This document shows, one piece after another, positions 1-5,683 of a DNA stretch of 7,987 nt (positions are counted from its first letter, which is position 1; each line of letters begins with the position of its first letter). The translations under genes and the position numbers were made by a program. Location of the stretch: the NCBI GenBank assembly GCA_019423745.1, contig JAHZAV010000062.1:1-7987 (forward strand), in the 5' to 3' direction. The notes under the pieces are model-generated. The model was not told the DNA's origin. It made no database searches and worked only from the letters and a program-made list of their open reading frames with translations. Source of the stretch: Lachnospiraceae bacterium (lineage in GTDB: Bacteria; Bacillota; Clostridia; Lachnospirales; Lachnospiraceae).

Positions 1-55
1 GGTGGTAGTAATGTCGGTTAAAGGTGGTAGTAATGTCGGTTAAAGGTGGTAGTAA
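1..55 (+). repeat. 22-bp iterons of the replication origin (left part)
   Basis: Two perfect tandem 22-bp direct repeats lie at 1-22 and 23-44. Each begins GGTGGTAGTAATG and ends GGTTAAA. A third, truncated copy at 45-55 shares only the first 11 bases before diverging. Tandem 22-bp iterons just upstream of the initiator gene are the known binding sites of Rep_3 initiators in theta-replicating Gram-positive plasmids. The array continues at the other end of the window (7939-7987), so the full array spans the junction. The true copy number cannot be read because the two ends overlap in repeat sequence. Confidence 0.93.
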
Positions 56-71
56 ATATTGACATTACCAC
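46..71. promoter_or_regulatory. Inverted half-iteron, likely Rep autorepression operator
   Basis: GTGGTA at 46-51 is mirrored by TACCAC at 66-71. The right arm TGACATTACCAC resembles the reverse complement of the iteron core, lacking three bases. It overlaps the -35 box of the rep promoter. Rep_3 initiators commonly bind iterons as monomers and an inverted repeat at their own promoter as dimers. Autorepression here is inferred from position. Confidence 0.6.
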
Positions 72-87
72 TATTTTGAAGTAGAAT
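59..87 (+). promoter_or_regulatory. rep promoter
   Basis: TTGACA (59-64), a 17-bp spacer and TAGAAT (82-87) form a near-consensus sigma-A promoter about 30 bp upstream of the rep start codon. The -35 lies inside the inverted half-iteron, so initiator binding would block polymerase. Confidence 0.75.
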
Positions 88-117
88 AATTTTATTAGTA
101 TTGTTTGGAGGTATTTG

Positions 118-1137
118 ATGTTAGATGAAAATACATTGGTAGAAAAAAGTAAACAATTTATTTGGGCAAAATATAAAGGATGGAGTGCAAGAGAGTTAGC
201 AATATTTGATACATATCTATCAAGGATTAACGCCAGAAATCCTGAATCTGCAGAAGTAGTTTTTACAAAACGAGAATATGAAGAGTTGATGGGATTGAAA
301 GAAGTTCGCCCAGAGCAGCTAAATCGCTATGTAAAAAATTTTATTCAAAATGCAGTATCATTAAAAACGGAGAGAGGTTGGAAAAACAGACCACTTTTTA
401 GCGGGGCTGATTTTGAAAAAAATGATAATGGAGAGTGGGAAGTGAGGTTGCGATGTCATCCAGATCTGGAAGATGCTTTTTTTGCATTAGCTGATTCAGG
501 GTATCAACGATATTATCTAAAATATACACTCAGTTTAAAATCAAAATATTCAAAGTTACTGTATTGCTTGTTAAAAGATAATTTGTTCCGTAAAGAATGG
601 CAAGTAGAATTAAAAGAACTGAGAGAATTACTTGGAGCAACAAGCAAAACGTATGAATCATTTAAGGACTTTAACAAATTTGTCCTTCAAAAAACAGAGG
701 AAGAAATAAATGCAAATACGGATATTATTTTTACCTACGAAAAAATAACAAAAGGTAGATTAACTAAGGCTATAAAATTTAAAATAAAAAACAAAGAAAC
801 TGTTGAAAATGAGCAAATAAATGGACAAATGGAAATATATGATTTTCCGGAATATTGTCCAGATTCTGATTTGACGGCAGATCAAGAACACAATGCGGTT
901 CTTGAAGGTAAATTTACGTTATGGTCTGAAGCATGTGGCAATGAATTTAATCGATCACAGTTGGAAGAGCTGGCACTGCTTGCAGAGGAACATGTAGAGT
1001 ATGAGCCAACAGATGCAGGACGTCATGATCTGGACATCTATCACTATTTGTTACGAAAATATAAATCTCTGCAGAACAAAAAAGATGTGAAGAGCCGGTT
1101 TGGATATATGAAGTATTTAGTTGAAAATAATGCATAA
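118..1137 (+). CDS. Rep_3 family plasmid replication initiator
   Basis: A 339-aa initiator of the Rep_3 (RepB/Initiator) family, which binds iterons, melts the origin and recruits the host replisome. Two winged-helix domains can be seen. WH1 is at about residues 10-120, with WAKYKGWSARELAIFDTYL near its start and an FTKREYEELMGL helix. WH2 is at about 130-225, with KYSKLLYCLLKDN, LRELLGAT and a basic GRLTKAIKFKI strand. The last ~110 residues are a less familiar, acidic tail (LEELALLAEEHVEYE). The start is ATG at 118, because GGAGG at 107-111 sits 6 bases upstream; an in-frame TTG at 115 is too close to that site. The gene lies directly downstream of iterons and a strong promoter, and no terminator follows it. 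Length and layout are normal for theta plasmids of Firmicutes. Confidence 0.93.
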   Translation: MLDENTLVEKSKQFIWAKYKGWSARELAIFDTYLSRINARNPESAEVVFTKREYEELMGLKEVRPEQLNRYVKNFIQNAVSLKTERGWKNRPLFSGADFEKNDNGEWEVRLRCHPDLEDAFFALADSGYQRYYLKYTLSLKSKYSKLLYCLLKDNLFRKEWQVELKELRELLGATSKTYESFKDFNKFVLQKTEEEINANTDIIFTYEKITKGRLTKAIKFKIKNKETVENEQINGQMEIYDFPEYCPDSDLTADQEHNAVLEGKFTLWSEACGNEFNRSQLEELALLAEEHVEYEPTDAGRHDLDIYHYLLRKYKSLQNKKDVKSRFGYMKYLVENNA

Positions 1138-1194
1138 CAAAAATCGGAAAACTTATAGATACATTCATTCAGAGTATATGAAAGCGCAATGTTT

Positions 1195-1223
1195 GTGAAA
1201 GTATGATTATACCAGTGTAAAAT
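1195..1223 (+). promoter_or_regulatory. Candidate promoter of the Par-like operon
   Basis: GTGAAA (1195-1200), a 17-bp spacer and TAAAAT (1218-1223) form a moderate promoter match. Operator site A starts one base after the -10. The 7762-7790 promoter shows the same one-base gap to its downstream operator. An alternative -35 (TTGATA, 1240-1245) inside site A lacks a convincing -10. Confidence is modest because neither box is strong. Confidence 0.4.
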
Positions 1224-1224
1224 A

Positions 1225-1246
1225 CTATCAAATTTAATTTTGATAG
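1225..1246. promoter_or_regulatory. Operator-like palindrome, site A
   Basis: A 22-bp near-perfect palindrome with half-sites CTATCAA and TTGATAG separated by 8 A/T bases; 20 of 22 positions are symmetric. The same motif occurs at 1271, 6398, 7739 and 7784. It sits in the 192-bp gap between rep and the HTH/coiled-coil gene. It is either a repressor operator or a partition-type binding site; the sequence does not decide which. Confidence 0.7.
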
Positions 1247-1270
1247 AAACATATCGAAATACGAACGACA

Positions 1271-1292
1271 CTATCAATTTTAAATATGACAG
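1271..1292. promoter_or_regulatory. Operator-like palindrome, site B
   Basis: A 22-bp motif with half-sites CTATCAA and ATGACAG, starting 46 bp after site A. It is less symmetric than A but keeps the same length and A/T core. It lies 37 bp upstream of the ATG at 1330. Confidence 0.6.
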
Positions 1293-1329
1293 AACATATA
1301 GTTTATAACTAGTGGTATAAGGAGAAAAC

Positions 1330-1734
1330 ATGAAAACAACAAGAGAAATTGCTGAGATATGCGGAGTATCTGAACAAGCTGTTAGAGCATGGTGTAGGAA
1401 AAATCATATTGCGAAAGATGCGAAAGGAAGTTTCGCAATTAGCGAAACTATAGAATATAGGATTTATAGGCATTATAAGGGTGATGTTGCGAAAGATGCG
1501 AAAGATATTGCGCAATCATCGAAAGCAGATGATATTGTGAATCAAGCTATTATTGATCTCCTCCGTAAGGAGCTAGAGCATAAAAATAAACAGATAGATG
1601 AATTAAGCAAAAGACTTATGGAGTGTCAGAAGCTGTTAGATCAGGAACAACAGCTCCGTATGGTAACAGAGCAAAAAATGTTGGTAGAAAATCAAGAAGA
1701 ATCAAATAAGAAATGGTGGAAATTTTGGGAATAA
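1330..1734 (+). CDS. Par-like HTH/coiled-coil plasmid maintenance protein
   Basis: A 134-aa protein with three parts. An N-terminal MerR/excisionase-like helix-turn-helix covers residues 3-27 (REIAEICGVSEQAVRAW). A basic linker with repeated AKDAK follows at 29-33 and 54-58. A long charged coiled coil runs from about 68 to 118 and ends in a tryptophan-rich tail, KKWWKFWE. This order (HTH, linker, coiled coil) matches the single-protein partition protein Par of staphylococcal pSK1 and related small plasmid proteins, although this one is shorter. A role in segregation or copy-number stability is inferred from that likeness and from its place after rep. RBS AAGGAG lies 6-7 bases upstream of ATG. 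It starts an apparent operon with the next two genes. Its coding sequence holds clustered GCGAAA repeats (1411-1504), possibly binding sites. Confidence 0.65.
   Translation: MKTTREIAEICGVSEQAVRAWCRKNHIAKDAKGSFAISETIEYRIYRHYKGDVAKDAKDIAQSSKADDIVNQAIIDLLRKELEHKNKQIDELSKRLMECQKLLDQEQQLRMVTEQKMLVENQEESNKKWWKFWE
1410..1504 (+). repeat. Intragenic GCGAAA repeat cluster
   Basis: A 17-bp direct repeat, TGCGAAAGATGCGAAAG, occurs at 1410-1426 and 1488-1504. Further single GCGAAA units lie at 1442 and, inverted (TTTCGC), at 1431. It encodes the AKDAK repeats of the Par-like protein. It may be only a protein repeat or also a DNA binding array. Confidence 0.6.
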
Positions 1735-1751
1735 GAGAAAGGAAAATGACA

Positions 1752-1949
1752 ATGAAAAATAGTTATACTACAAAAGGATTGCATACAGTCAGTCAGTACA
1801 AAATAATGCAAGAGATTAACAAAAATTTTGAAGAAGAAAGTGTAGATGTATATTTTGTATCAGATGAAGAAGCAATTGTAAAAGATAAAAAAGGAAATCA
1901 AATGAAAGTTCTGTATAGAAACAAAATGGTGAAAGTTCAGGTAGTATGA
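1752..1949 (+). CDS. Small hypothetical protein (65 aa)
   Basis: I do not recognise a family. The protein is small and charged. An N-terminal segment (MKNSYTTKGLHTVSQYKI) is followed by a predicted helix (MQEINKNFEEES) and probable beta strands (VDVYFVSDEEAIVKD, MKVLYRNKMVKVQVV). ATG at 1752 is preferred, because AGGA at 1739-1742 is 9 bases upstream; ATG at 1746 would leave only 3 bases, and the reading frame extends further still to 1713 inside the previous gene. It lies 17 bp after the Par-like gene and 18 bp before the next, so co-transcription is likely. It could be a small accessory of partition or copy control, but nothing in the sequence shows this. Confidence 0.6.
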   Translation: MKNSYTTKGLHTVSQYKIMQEINKNFEEESVDVYFVSDEEAIVKDKKGNQMKVLYRNKMVKVQVV

Positions 1950-1967
1950 AATAGAAGGAGGAAACGC

Positions 1968-2168
1968 ATGGATGAGGTGAAGTATAAAAAAGGAGATATT
2001 GTATTATTTCGGTATGGACAAAAAATAAAAAATGGAACGATTGTTATAGTGGATGCGCAAGGAACGTTCTTCCAACAGGAAGAGCCATCTTACGATATTG
2101 AGGTAACGAATGATCTGCTTGATCAGAATGGATTGTACAAGCATATTCAGCAATCTTGGATTTTATAG
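1968..2168 (+). CDS. Small beta-rich hypothetical protein (66 aa)
   Basis: A 66-aa protein of no assigned function. It opens with KYKKGDIVLFRYGQKIKNGT, a pattern typical of small SH3/KOW-like beta barrels, and continues with IVIVDAQGTF, PSYDIEV and LYKHIQQSWIL. An excellent ribosome binding site (GAAGGAGG, 1954-1961) precedes ATG at normal distance. It is the last gene of the 1330-2168 operon and is followed after 53 bp by a strong terminator. Its conserved look (SYDI, LYKHI) suggests a real family shared among Firmicutes plasmids or phages, but I cannot name it. Confidence 0.65.
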   Translation: MDEVKYKKGDIVLFRYGQKIKNGTIVIVDAQGTFFQQEEPSYDIEVTNDLLDQNGLYKHIQQSWIL

Positions 2169-2221
2169 AAAAGTCGGTGAGATAAATAGAGGAAAGAAAA
2201 AATGAGGGAATTAAAAAAAAC

Positions 2222-2264
2222 AAAGTATATGAGTAGGTAGTAACCTGCCTACTCATATACTTTT
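2222..2264. terminator. Strong bidirectional rho-independent terminator
   Basis: A 19-bp stem pairs 2222-2240 with 2245-2263 around a TAAC loop, with one G-T wobble. A T run follows on the plus strand (2261-2264), and an A-rich run precedes it (2213-2224), giving a long T tract on the minus strand. It ends both the plus-strand operon (1330-2168) and the converging minus-strand cargo operon (stop at 2320). Confidence 0.88.
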
Positions 2265-2319
2265 CCGCCTTTTAGTAGTAATAAATTTGAGCTGTATCAC
2301 TGATAAAACCGTATACAAG

Positions 2320-2691
2320 TTACTTTTCAAATTTTTCAATTAAACAGATATCTAAGGTTGGTTTATCAGTTGGGGTGCTATTAAAATAAGAAAATTTGAT
2401 TTTCTCACCAACCATTGATGAATCAATCTTATATTGACTTGTAGGACCTGTGAAAATTAAAGTAATTTTATCATATAAAAAGCGCTTATCGGAATTATCT
2501 ACTTGTACTATAGCTTCATTTTTATCTGGGTGGTATTCTAATAAAGTTCCTGTTTCTGATAAAAGATGTGCATCTGACATTGGTGATATTTCTGTATTTG
2601 TGGATGGATTTTTATTTTTAGTACTCAATATTGAAGCTCCTATTATTATTGATAAAATTGTAAAAAGTAATACAGATAATAATTTTTTCAT
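2320..2691 (-). CDS. Small exported or membrane-anchored protein (123 aa)
   Basis: I do not recognise the family. Residues 1-23 (MKKLLSVLLFTILSIIIGAS) form a signal peptide or N-terminal anchor with no lipobox cysteine. A polar linker follows (about 24-45). The rest is beta-rich: GTLLEYHPDKNEAIVQVD, RFLYDKITLIF, VGEKIKFSYFN and LDICLIEKF look like an OB-fold-style small barrel. It starts 8 bp after the stop of the peptidase-like gene. Its weak Shine-Dalgarno (ATAGG) overlaps that stop codon, so translation is probably coupled. Possible roles are an extracytoplasmic partner or inhibitor of the peptidase, by analogy with inhibitor genes placed after secreted cysteine proteases in cocci. That role is a guess from gene order only. 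Confidence 0.7.
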   Translation of the reverse strand: MKKLLSVLLFTILSIIIGASILSTKNKNPSTNTEISPMSDAHLLSETGTLLEYHPDKNEAIVQVDNSDKRFLYDKITLIFTGPTSQYKIDSSMVGEKIKFSYFNSTPTDKPTLDICLIEKFEK

Positions 2692-2699
2692 AGTATTGC

Positions 2700-3827
2700 C
2701 TATCTACTAAACAATATTGCATGAAGTCTTGTGTAATTTGGAAATTCTAAATTAACATAACGTACATTAGAAAACCAACCATCAGCAACCATTACTGTAT
2801 CTACTATGTTTCCAGTACTAACATTTTTTAATTGAGTATATCCTTCAACGGTCATTTGATGTCCTTTATATCCGTCATTTGTGTAAATACCTGTAGATAA
2901 ATTTGCTATGTTTCCAGAATTGATACAGTTTTTAAAGGTTTCCATTGTAGGATTGGCAATTATAGATGAACTTAATGAAACCCCTCTCCTTGCACAAAAT
3001 GTTACAAATCCTGCGGGAGAAGAATTATAATTAGTCGTCCCATATATTATTCCATTTTGAGATTCCTGATCGATTTGTGTTGTACCAGTTAAATCCCATA
3101 ATTCCATATACTCATCTCTTATAGTGTTTGTATTTCCATTAACACATCCATAGAACATTGCACAATGATACAACGCAGTTACTACACAGGCATAGTGTCC
3201 TGTATTTTGTTCGTAGTAACTTTCTGGAAGGGCTATAAATGAAGGCAAATGACCAACATCAACTACAGTATACTCTGGGAAAATACTATTTATAAAAATA
3301 TCATTCCAAGTACTTGGATCTTTTGATCGTGCATTTTCTAAACTATCAGGTGCATCCAATATTTTATTTGAGTTTGTTACTAACTTTTCATTTGAATTTT
3401 TTATTCCATAAGTTAATGCGTCTAATTTATAAATTTTTGAATCGATTGAGGAACGAACATTACATTTTTGGCAACAAGTAGCATACGGACTAACAGAATT
3501 TTCTTCAAATGAATATTCACAAATCAAATCATCTAGCCTTGAGTCAAAAATGACATATCCATGAGGAATATTATTCTGATAGTACTCGACAATATAACCT
3601 ATTGCCTGACCAGTTGAATCATAGAATTTTACGGGATTTAGTGCTGTTAAATCAATATTATTTGTTGACTTAGCAAAATTTTGGGCTAATGATAAAGCTA
3701 AATCGTCCGTCATAATGATAGTATTTTCTTCTCCAGATGGTTCTTCTGCTTTAGAAATAAAACAAGAATTAAAAATTAATATTGCCACCAAGACTAAACC
3801 ACATAATGAATACAAATATTTTTTCAT
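2700..3827 (-). CDS. Secreted papain-like (C39-like) cysteine peptidase with prodomain
   Basis: A 375-aa exported protein. Residues 1-27 are a signal peptide (KKYLYSLCGLVLVAIL...SKA, cut likely before EE). Residues 35-110 look like the propeptide of secreted cysteine peptidases (PVKFYDSTGQAIGYIVEYY then HGYVIFDSRLDD). The C-terminal part, about 190-375, has a papain-fold pattern: candidate nucleophile Cys214 in HYACVVTALYH, candidate His323 in GHQMTVEGY and candidate Asp349 in VMVADGW; Gln207 could serve the oxyanion hole. This resembles the C39-like/C10 groups, but exact membership is unsure. ATG at 3827 is chosen because GAGG lies 9 bases upstream; the frame also extends to 3863, which would spoil the signal peptide. 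Its cysteines (118, 119, 122, 214, 222, 228, 278, 301) are numerous for a secreted protein. It appears to be plasmid cargo, in an operon with the 123-aa exported protein. Confidence 0.62.
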   Translation of the reverse strand: MKKYLYSLCGLVLVAILIFNSCFISKAEEPSGEENTIIMTDDLALSLAQNFAKSTNNIDLTALNPVKFYDSTGQAIGYIVEYYQNNIPHGYVIFDSRLDDLICEYSFEENSVSPYATCCQKCNVRSSIDSKIYKLDALTYGIKNSNEKLVTNSNKILDAPDSLENARSKDPSTWNDIFINSIFPEYTVVDVGHLPSFIALPESYYEQNTGHYACVVTALYHCAMFYGCVNGNTNTIRDEYMELWDLTGTTQIDQESQNGIIYGTTNYNSSPAGFVTFCARRGVSLSSSIIANPTMETFKNCINSGNIANLSTGIYTNDGYKGHQMTVEGYTQLKNVSTGNIVDTVMVADGWFSNVRYVNLEFPNYTRLHAILFSR

Positions 3828-3931
3828 ATACTTATACCTCTTTTTTTTTATTAACAGTAACAATTTACACTATTTAACCACTGGAGTCACCCCTATCTTA
3901 TTTGAAATCATTGTTAAAATTTACTAAAATA

Positions 3932-3960
3932 ATTATAAATCAAACACAATAAATTAGCAA
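3932..3960 (-). promoter_or_regulatory. Promoter of the peptidase operon
   Basis: On the minus strand TTGCTA (3960-3955), a 17-bp spacer and a perfect TATAAT (3937-3932) precede the gene. Transcription would start near 3925, giving a leader of about 98 nt before ATG at 3827. No operator of the 22-bp family is present, so this cargo operon is probably regulated separately. Confidence 0.7.
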
Positions 3961-3968
3961 TAAAATAG

Positions 3969-4244
3969 TTAAAAGCTATCTATTTTTTTCATAGCTTTTG
4001 AAAAGTAATTTCCACGTTTTTCTTGCTGTTCCAAAAAGGCAATAAGATTTGGGATATCTTCTTTTTCTATCGGATGACCCAAAACAGACTCTACTGCTCC
4101 TCCCACTTCTATCAGTCTTCTGGTACGCGCTTTTCGCTGTATTTCTTTTTCTCTCTGTAGGATTGCCTTTTTCTGCGCTTTAATCTGTTCCATCTTTTTA
4201 TCCAGTTCGGCAATCCGTTCTTCTGCTGATCTTATTTCTGACAT
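3969..4244 (-). CDS. DUF3847-like / MobC-like relaxosome accessory protein
   Basis: A 91-aa protein. The N-terminal half (about 5-48) is a highly charged coiled coil (ERIAELDKKMEQIKAQKKAI), then a basic patch RKARTRRLIEVGGAVESVLGHPI and an acidic C-terminal helix IPNLIAFLEQQEKRG. The pattern matches small DUF3847 proteins encoded divergently from MobA/MobL relaxases in Clostridia plasmids and mobilizable elements. The likely role is binding oriT beside the relaxase, as MobC-type proteins do. A good RBS (GGAGAG) is 9 bases upstream of ATG. It is divergent from mobA across the oriT region and would enter a recipient first if transfer starts at the predicted nic. The relaxosome role is inferred from context. 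Confidence 0.72.
   Translation of the reverse strand: MSEIRSAEERIAELDKKMEQIKAQKKAILQREKEIQRKARTRRLIEVGGAVESVLGHPIEKEDIPNLIAFLEQQEKRGNYFSKAMKKIDSF
3971..3999 (-). terminator. Weak terminator-like hairpin at the 3' end of the DUF3847-like gene
   Basis: AAAAGCTAT (3971-3979) pairs with ATAGCTTTT (3991-3999) around an 11-base loop. In the minus direction the stem runs into TTTT. The stem is AT-rich and overlaps the last codons, so activity is doubtful. Confidence 0.35.
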
Positions 4245-4268
4245 TATAAATCACTCTCCTTTTTATAT

Positions 4269-4297
4269 AGTCTAACATATTCTTGATACAAAATCAA
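4269..4297 (-). promoter_or_regulatory. Candidate promoter of the DUF3847-like gene
   Basis: On the minus strand TTGATT (4297-4292), a 17-bp spacer and TAGACT (4274-4269) precede the gene. An overlapping alternative is TTGTAT with TATATA at 16 bp. The promoter abuts the oriT hairpin, so relaxosome binding could repress it. Confidence 0.5.
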
Positions 4298-4324
4298 AAT
4301 TGTGATAAACTACATTTCAATAAT

Positions 4325-4379
4325 CCCTTAACTTGTTAAGGGCGCACTTACAGACACACTCACAAGTGAGTATATCTGT
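4325..4379 (-). other. oriT with RSF1010/MOBQ-type nic site
   Basis: The minus strand contains GTAAGTGCGCCCT (4351-4339), the nic consensus of RSF1010-type MOBQ plasmids, predicting cleavage between G4343 and C4342. Immediately 5' of it is a hairpin with 14-bp arms (4350-4363 with 4366-4379, two wobble positions), the usual relaxase-recognition inverted repeat. On the 3' side a perfect 8-bp-arm palindrome CCCTTAAC/GTTAAGGG (4325-4342) overlaps the nic. A further GC-rich hairpin (TGAGGG...CCCTCA, 4387-4404) lies before mobA. Position between the divergent accessory gene and mobA fits. Transfer would proceed with the DUF3847-like gene leading and mobA last. Confidence 0.85.
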
Positions 4380-4447
4380 AATCGCGTGAGGGCTTCGCCC
4401 CTCAACCCCATTTAAAATCAGTAGGATACGAAAGGAGATTTGCAATC

Positions 4448-5683
4448 GTGGCAATTTATCATTGTTCTATAAAAAACATCAGCCGTGGAAAAGGACAGTC
4501 AGCAGTTGCAAGCTCTGCTTATCGATCTGCTGATAAATTAGAAGATATGGAAACAGGAATCATCCATGACTATCGAAAAAAGAATGGAGTCGTATTTTCC
4601 GAAGTAATCTTGTGCAAATATGCGCCAGAGTCCTATCAAAATCGAGAGACACTTTGGAATGCTGTCCATAAAGTGGAATCACAAAGTAATGCAAGGCTTG
4701 CCAGAGAATGGGAGGTTGCTCTTCCCAATGAACTTGATCTGGAACAAAGTAAGAAGTTAGTGCATGAATTTGCACAGAGTCTTGCGGATGAGGGCATGTG
4801 TGTCGATGCAAATATCCATTGGAAACAAGGAAACCATCATGCACATATTTTGGGAACAACAAGACCAATCATCAAAAATGGGACATGGGGACAGAAAGAG
4901 AAAAAGGGATATAAATTAGACGAATCCGGCCAAAAAATTCCAATCATTGATTCTGAAACAGGCTTACAAAAAATCGGAGCAAAAGGCAGAAAAATGTGGC
5001 AAAGAGTAACCGTGGAGGCTAACGACTGGAATAAAACAGAAAAGGTGGAAGAATGGAGAATGCGTTGGGCGCAATATTGTAATCAATACCTTGAACCTGA
5101 TCTGCAGATCGATCACCGAAGCTATGAAAGACAGGGAAAAGAGCAGATCCCGACCATTCATGAAGGATATGTAGCAAGGAAAATGGAGCAAAAAGGTGTC
5201 ATATCCTCACGCTGTGAGACGAATCGGAACATTCGAAAGTATAATTTGCTGTCTCTGCAATTCGATAAATTGTCGGAACTGAAAGAGACCTTGGTCAAAC
5301 AATTGGAAGAACTGAGAGAAAAGGCAAAGGGGGCACTACATGAGCGATTACAACGACTTAGAGCTACAAGAGCAGTTGATGAGCCAACTCGAAGAGATGC
5401 AGATGCAGCTATCGAAAAAAGACTTGCAGCTCTCCGAAGCATTGGACAAGGCGGAGAGTCTTTACCTGGAACTGAAGAATCTGCAGTCCAGGACATCATC
5501 CGAGAAGCAAGAGCTGGAATTGATCGTGCAACAGCAAAAGAAGAAAATAGCCGAACAGGCAGATCAGATCGAGAAGCTGAACAACAGCGATGTGATATTT
5601 CAACAAAATCAGGAATTAGAGAAACAAAACACTCTATTGCAAAAGAACATCCAAAACGCCCTAGCCGAGGTAGAAGCCGTTAG
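4448..5683 (+). CDS. mobA: MobA/MobL family relaxase (MOBQ)
   Basis: A 411-aa conjugative relaxase that nicks oriT and stays attached to the 5' end of the transferred strand. It starts MAIYHCSIKNISRGKGQSAV; the catalytic tyrosine is Tyr25 (ASSAYRSADKL), the same position as Tyr25 of RSF1010 MobA. The metal-binding histidine motif is His124, His131 and His133 in HWKQGNHHAHI. The family segment NARLAREWEVALPNEL is at 81-96. Residues after about 270 form a charged helical, then Arg/Glu-rich tail with no recognisable domain. That tail (from codon 299) is overprinted by the next gene in the +1 frame. The start is GTG at 4448 with AAAGGAG 9-10 bases upstream. There is no primase or helicase extension and no secretion genes nearby, so mobilization needs a helper element. 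Confidence 0.93.
   Translation: MAIYHCSIKNISRGKGQSAVASSAYRSADKLEDMETGIIHDYRKKNGVVFSEVILCKYAPESYQNRETLWNAVHKVESQSNARLAREWEVALPNELDLEQSKKLVHEFAQSLADEGMCVDANIHWKQGNHHAHILGTTRPIIKNGTWGQKEKKGYKLDESGQKIPIIDSETGLQKIGAKGRKMWQRVTVEANDWNKTEKVEEWRMRWAQYCNQYLEPDLQIDHRSYERQGKEQIPTIHEGYVARKMEQKGVISSRCETNRNIRKYNLLSLQFDKLSELKETLVKQLEELREKAKGALHERLQRLRATRAVDEPTRRDADAAIEKRLAALRSIGQGGESLPGTEESAVQDIIREARAGIDRATAKEENSRTGRSDREAEQQRCDISTKSGIRETKHSIAKEHPKRPSRGRSR

Noticed and set aside
1..55. CRISPR-like regular repeats at the window ends
   Set aside because: The units are contiguous 22-bp direct repeats without spacers, next to a Rep_3 gene: iterons.
2450..2710. Plus-strand 86-aa open frame opposite the 123-aa gene
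   Set aside because: It is antisense to a gene with a signal peptide and good context, and has no convincing ribosome site; a shadow frame.
2700..3827. Peptidase as a lipoprotein via Cys22
   Set aside because: The residues before it (FNS) do not fit a lipobox, while SKA-EE fits signal peptidase I.
3828..3863. Longer start for the peptidase gene
   Set aside because: The extension adds MLLLIKKKRYKY before a normal signal peptide and covers the ribosome site at the ATG at 3827.
4964..5499. Minus-strand open frames inside mobA
   Set aside because: They are antisense to a clear relaxase, lack ribosome sites and have no recognisable content.
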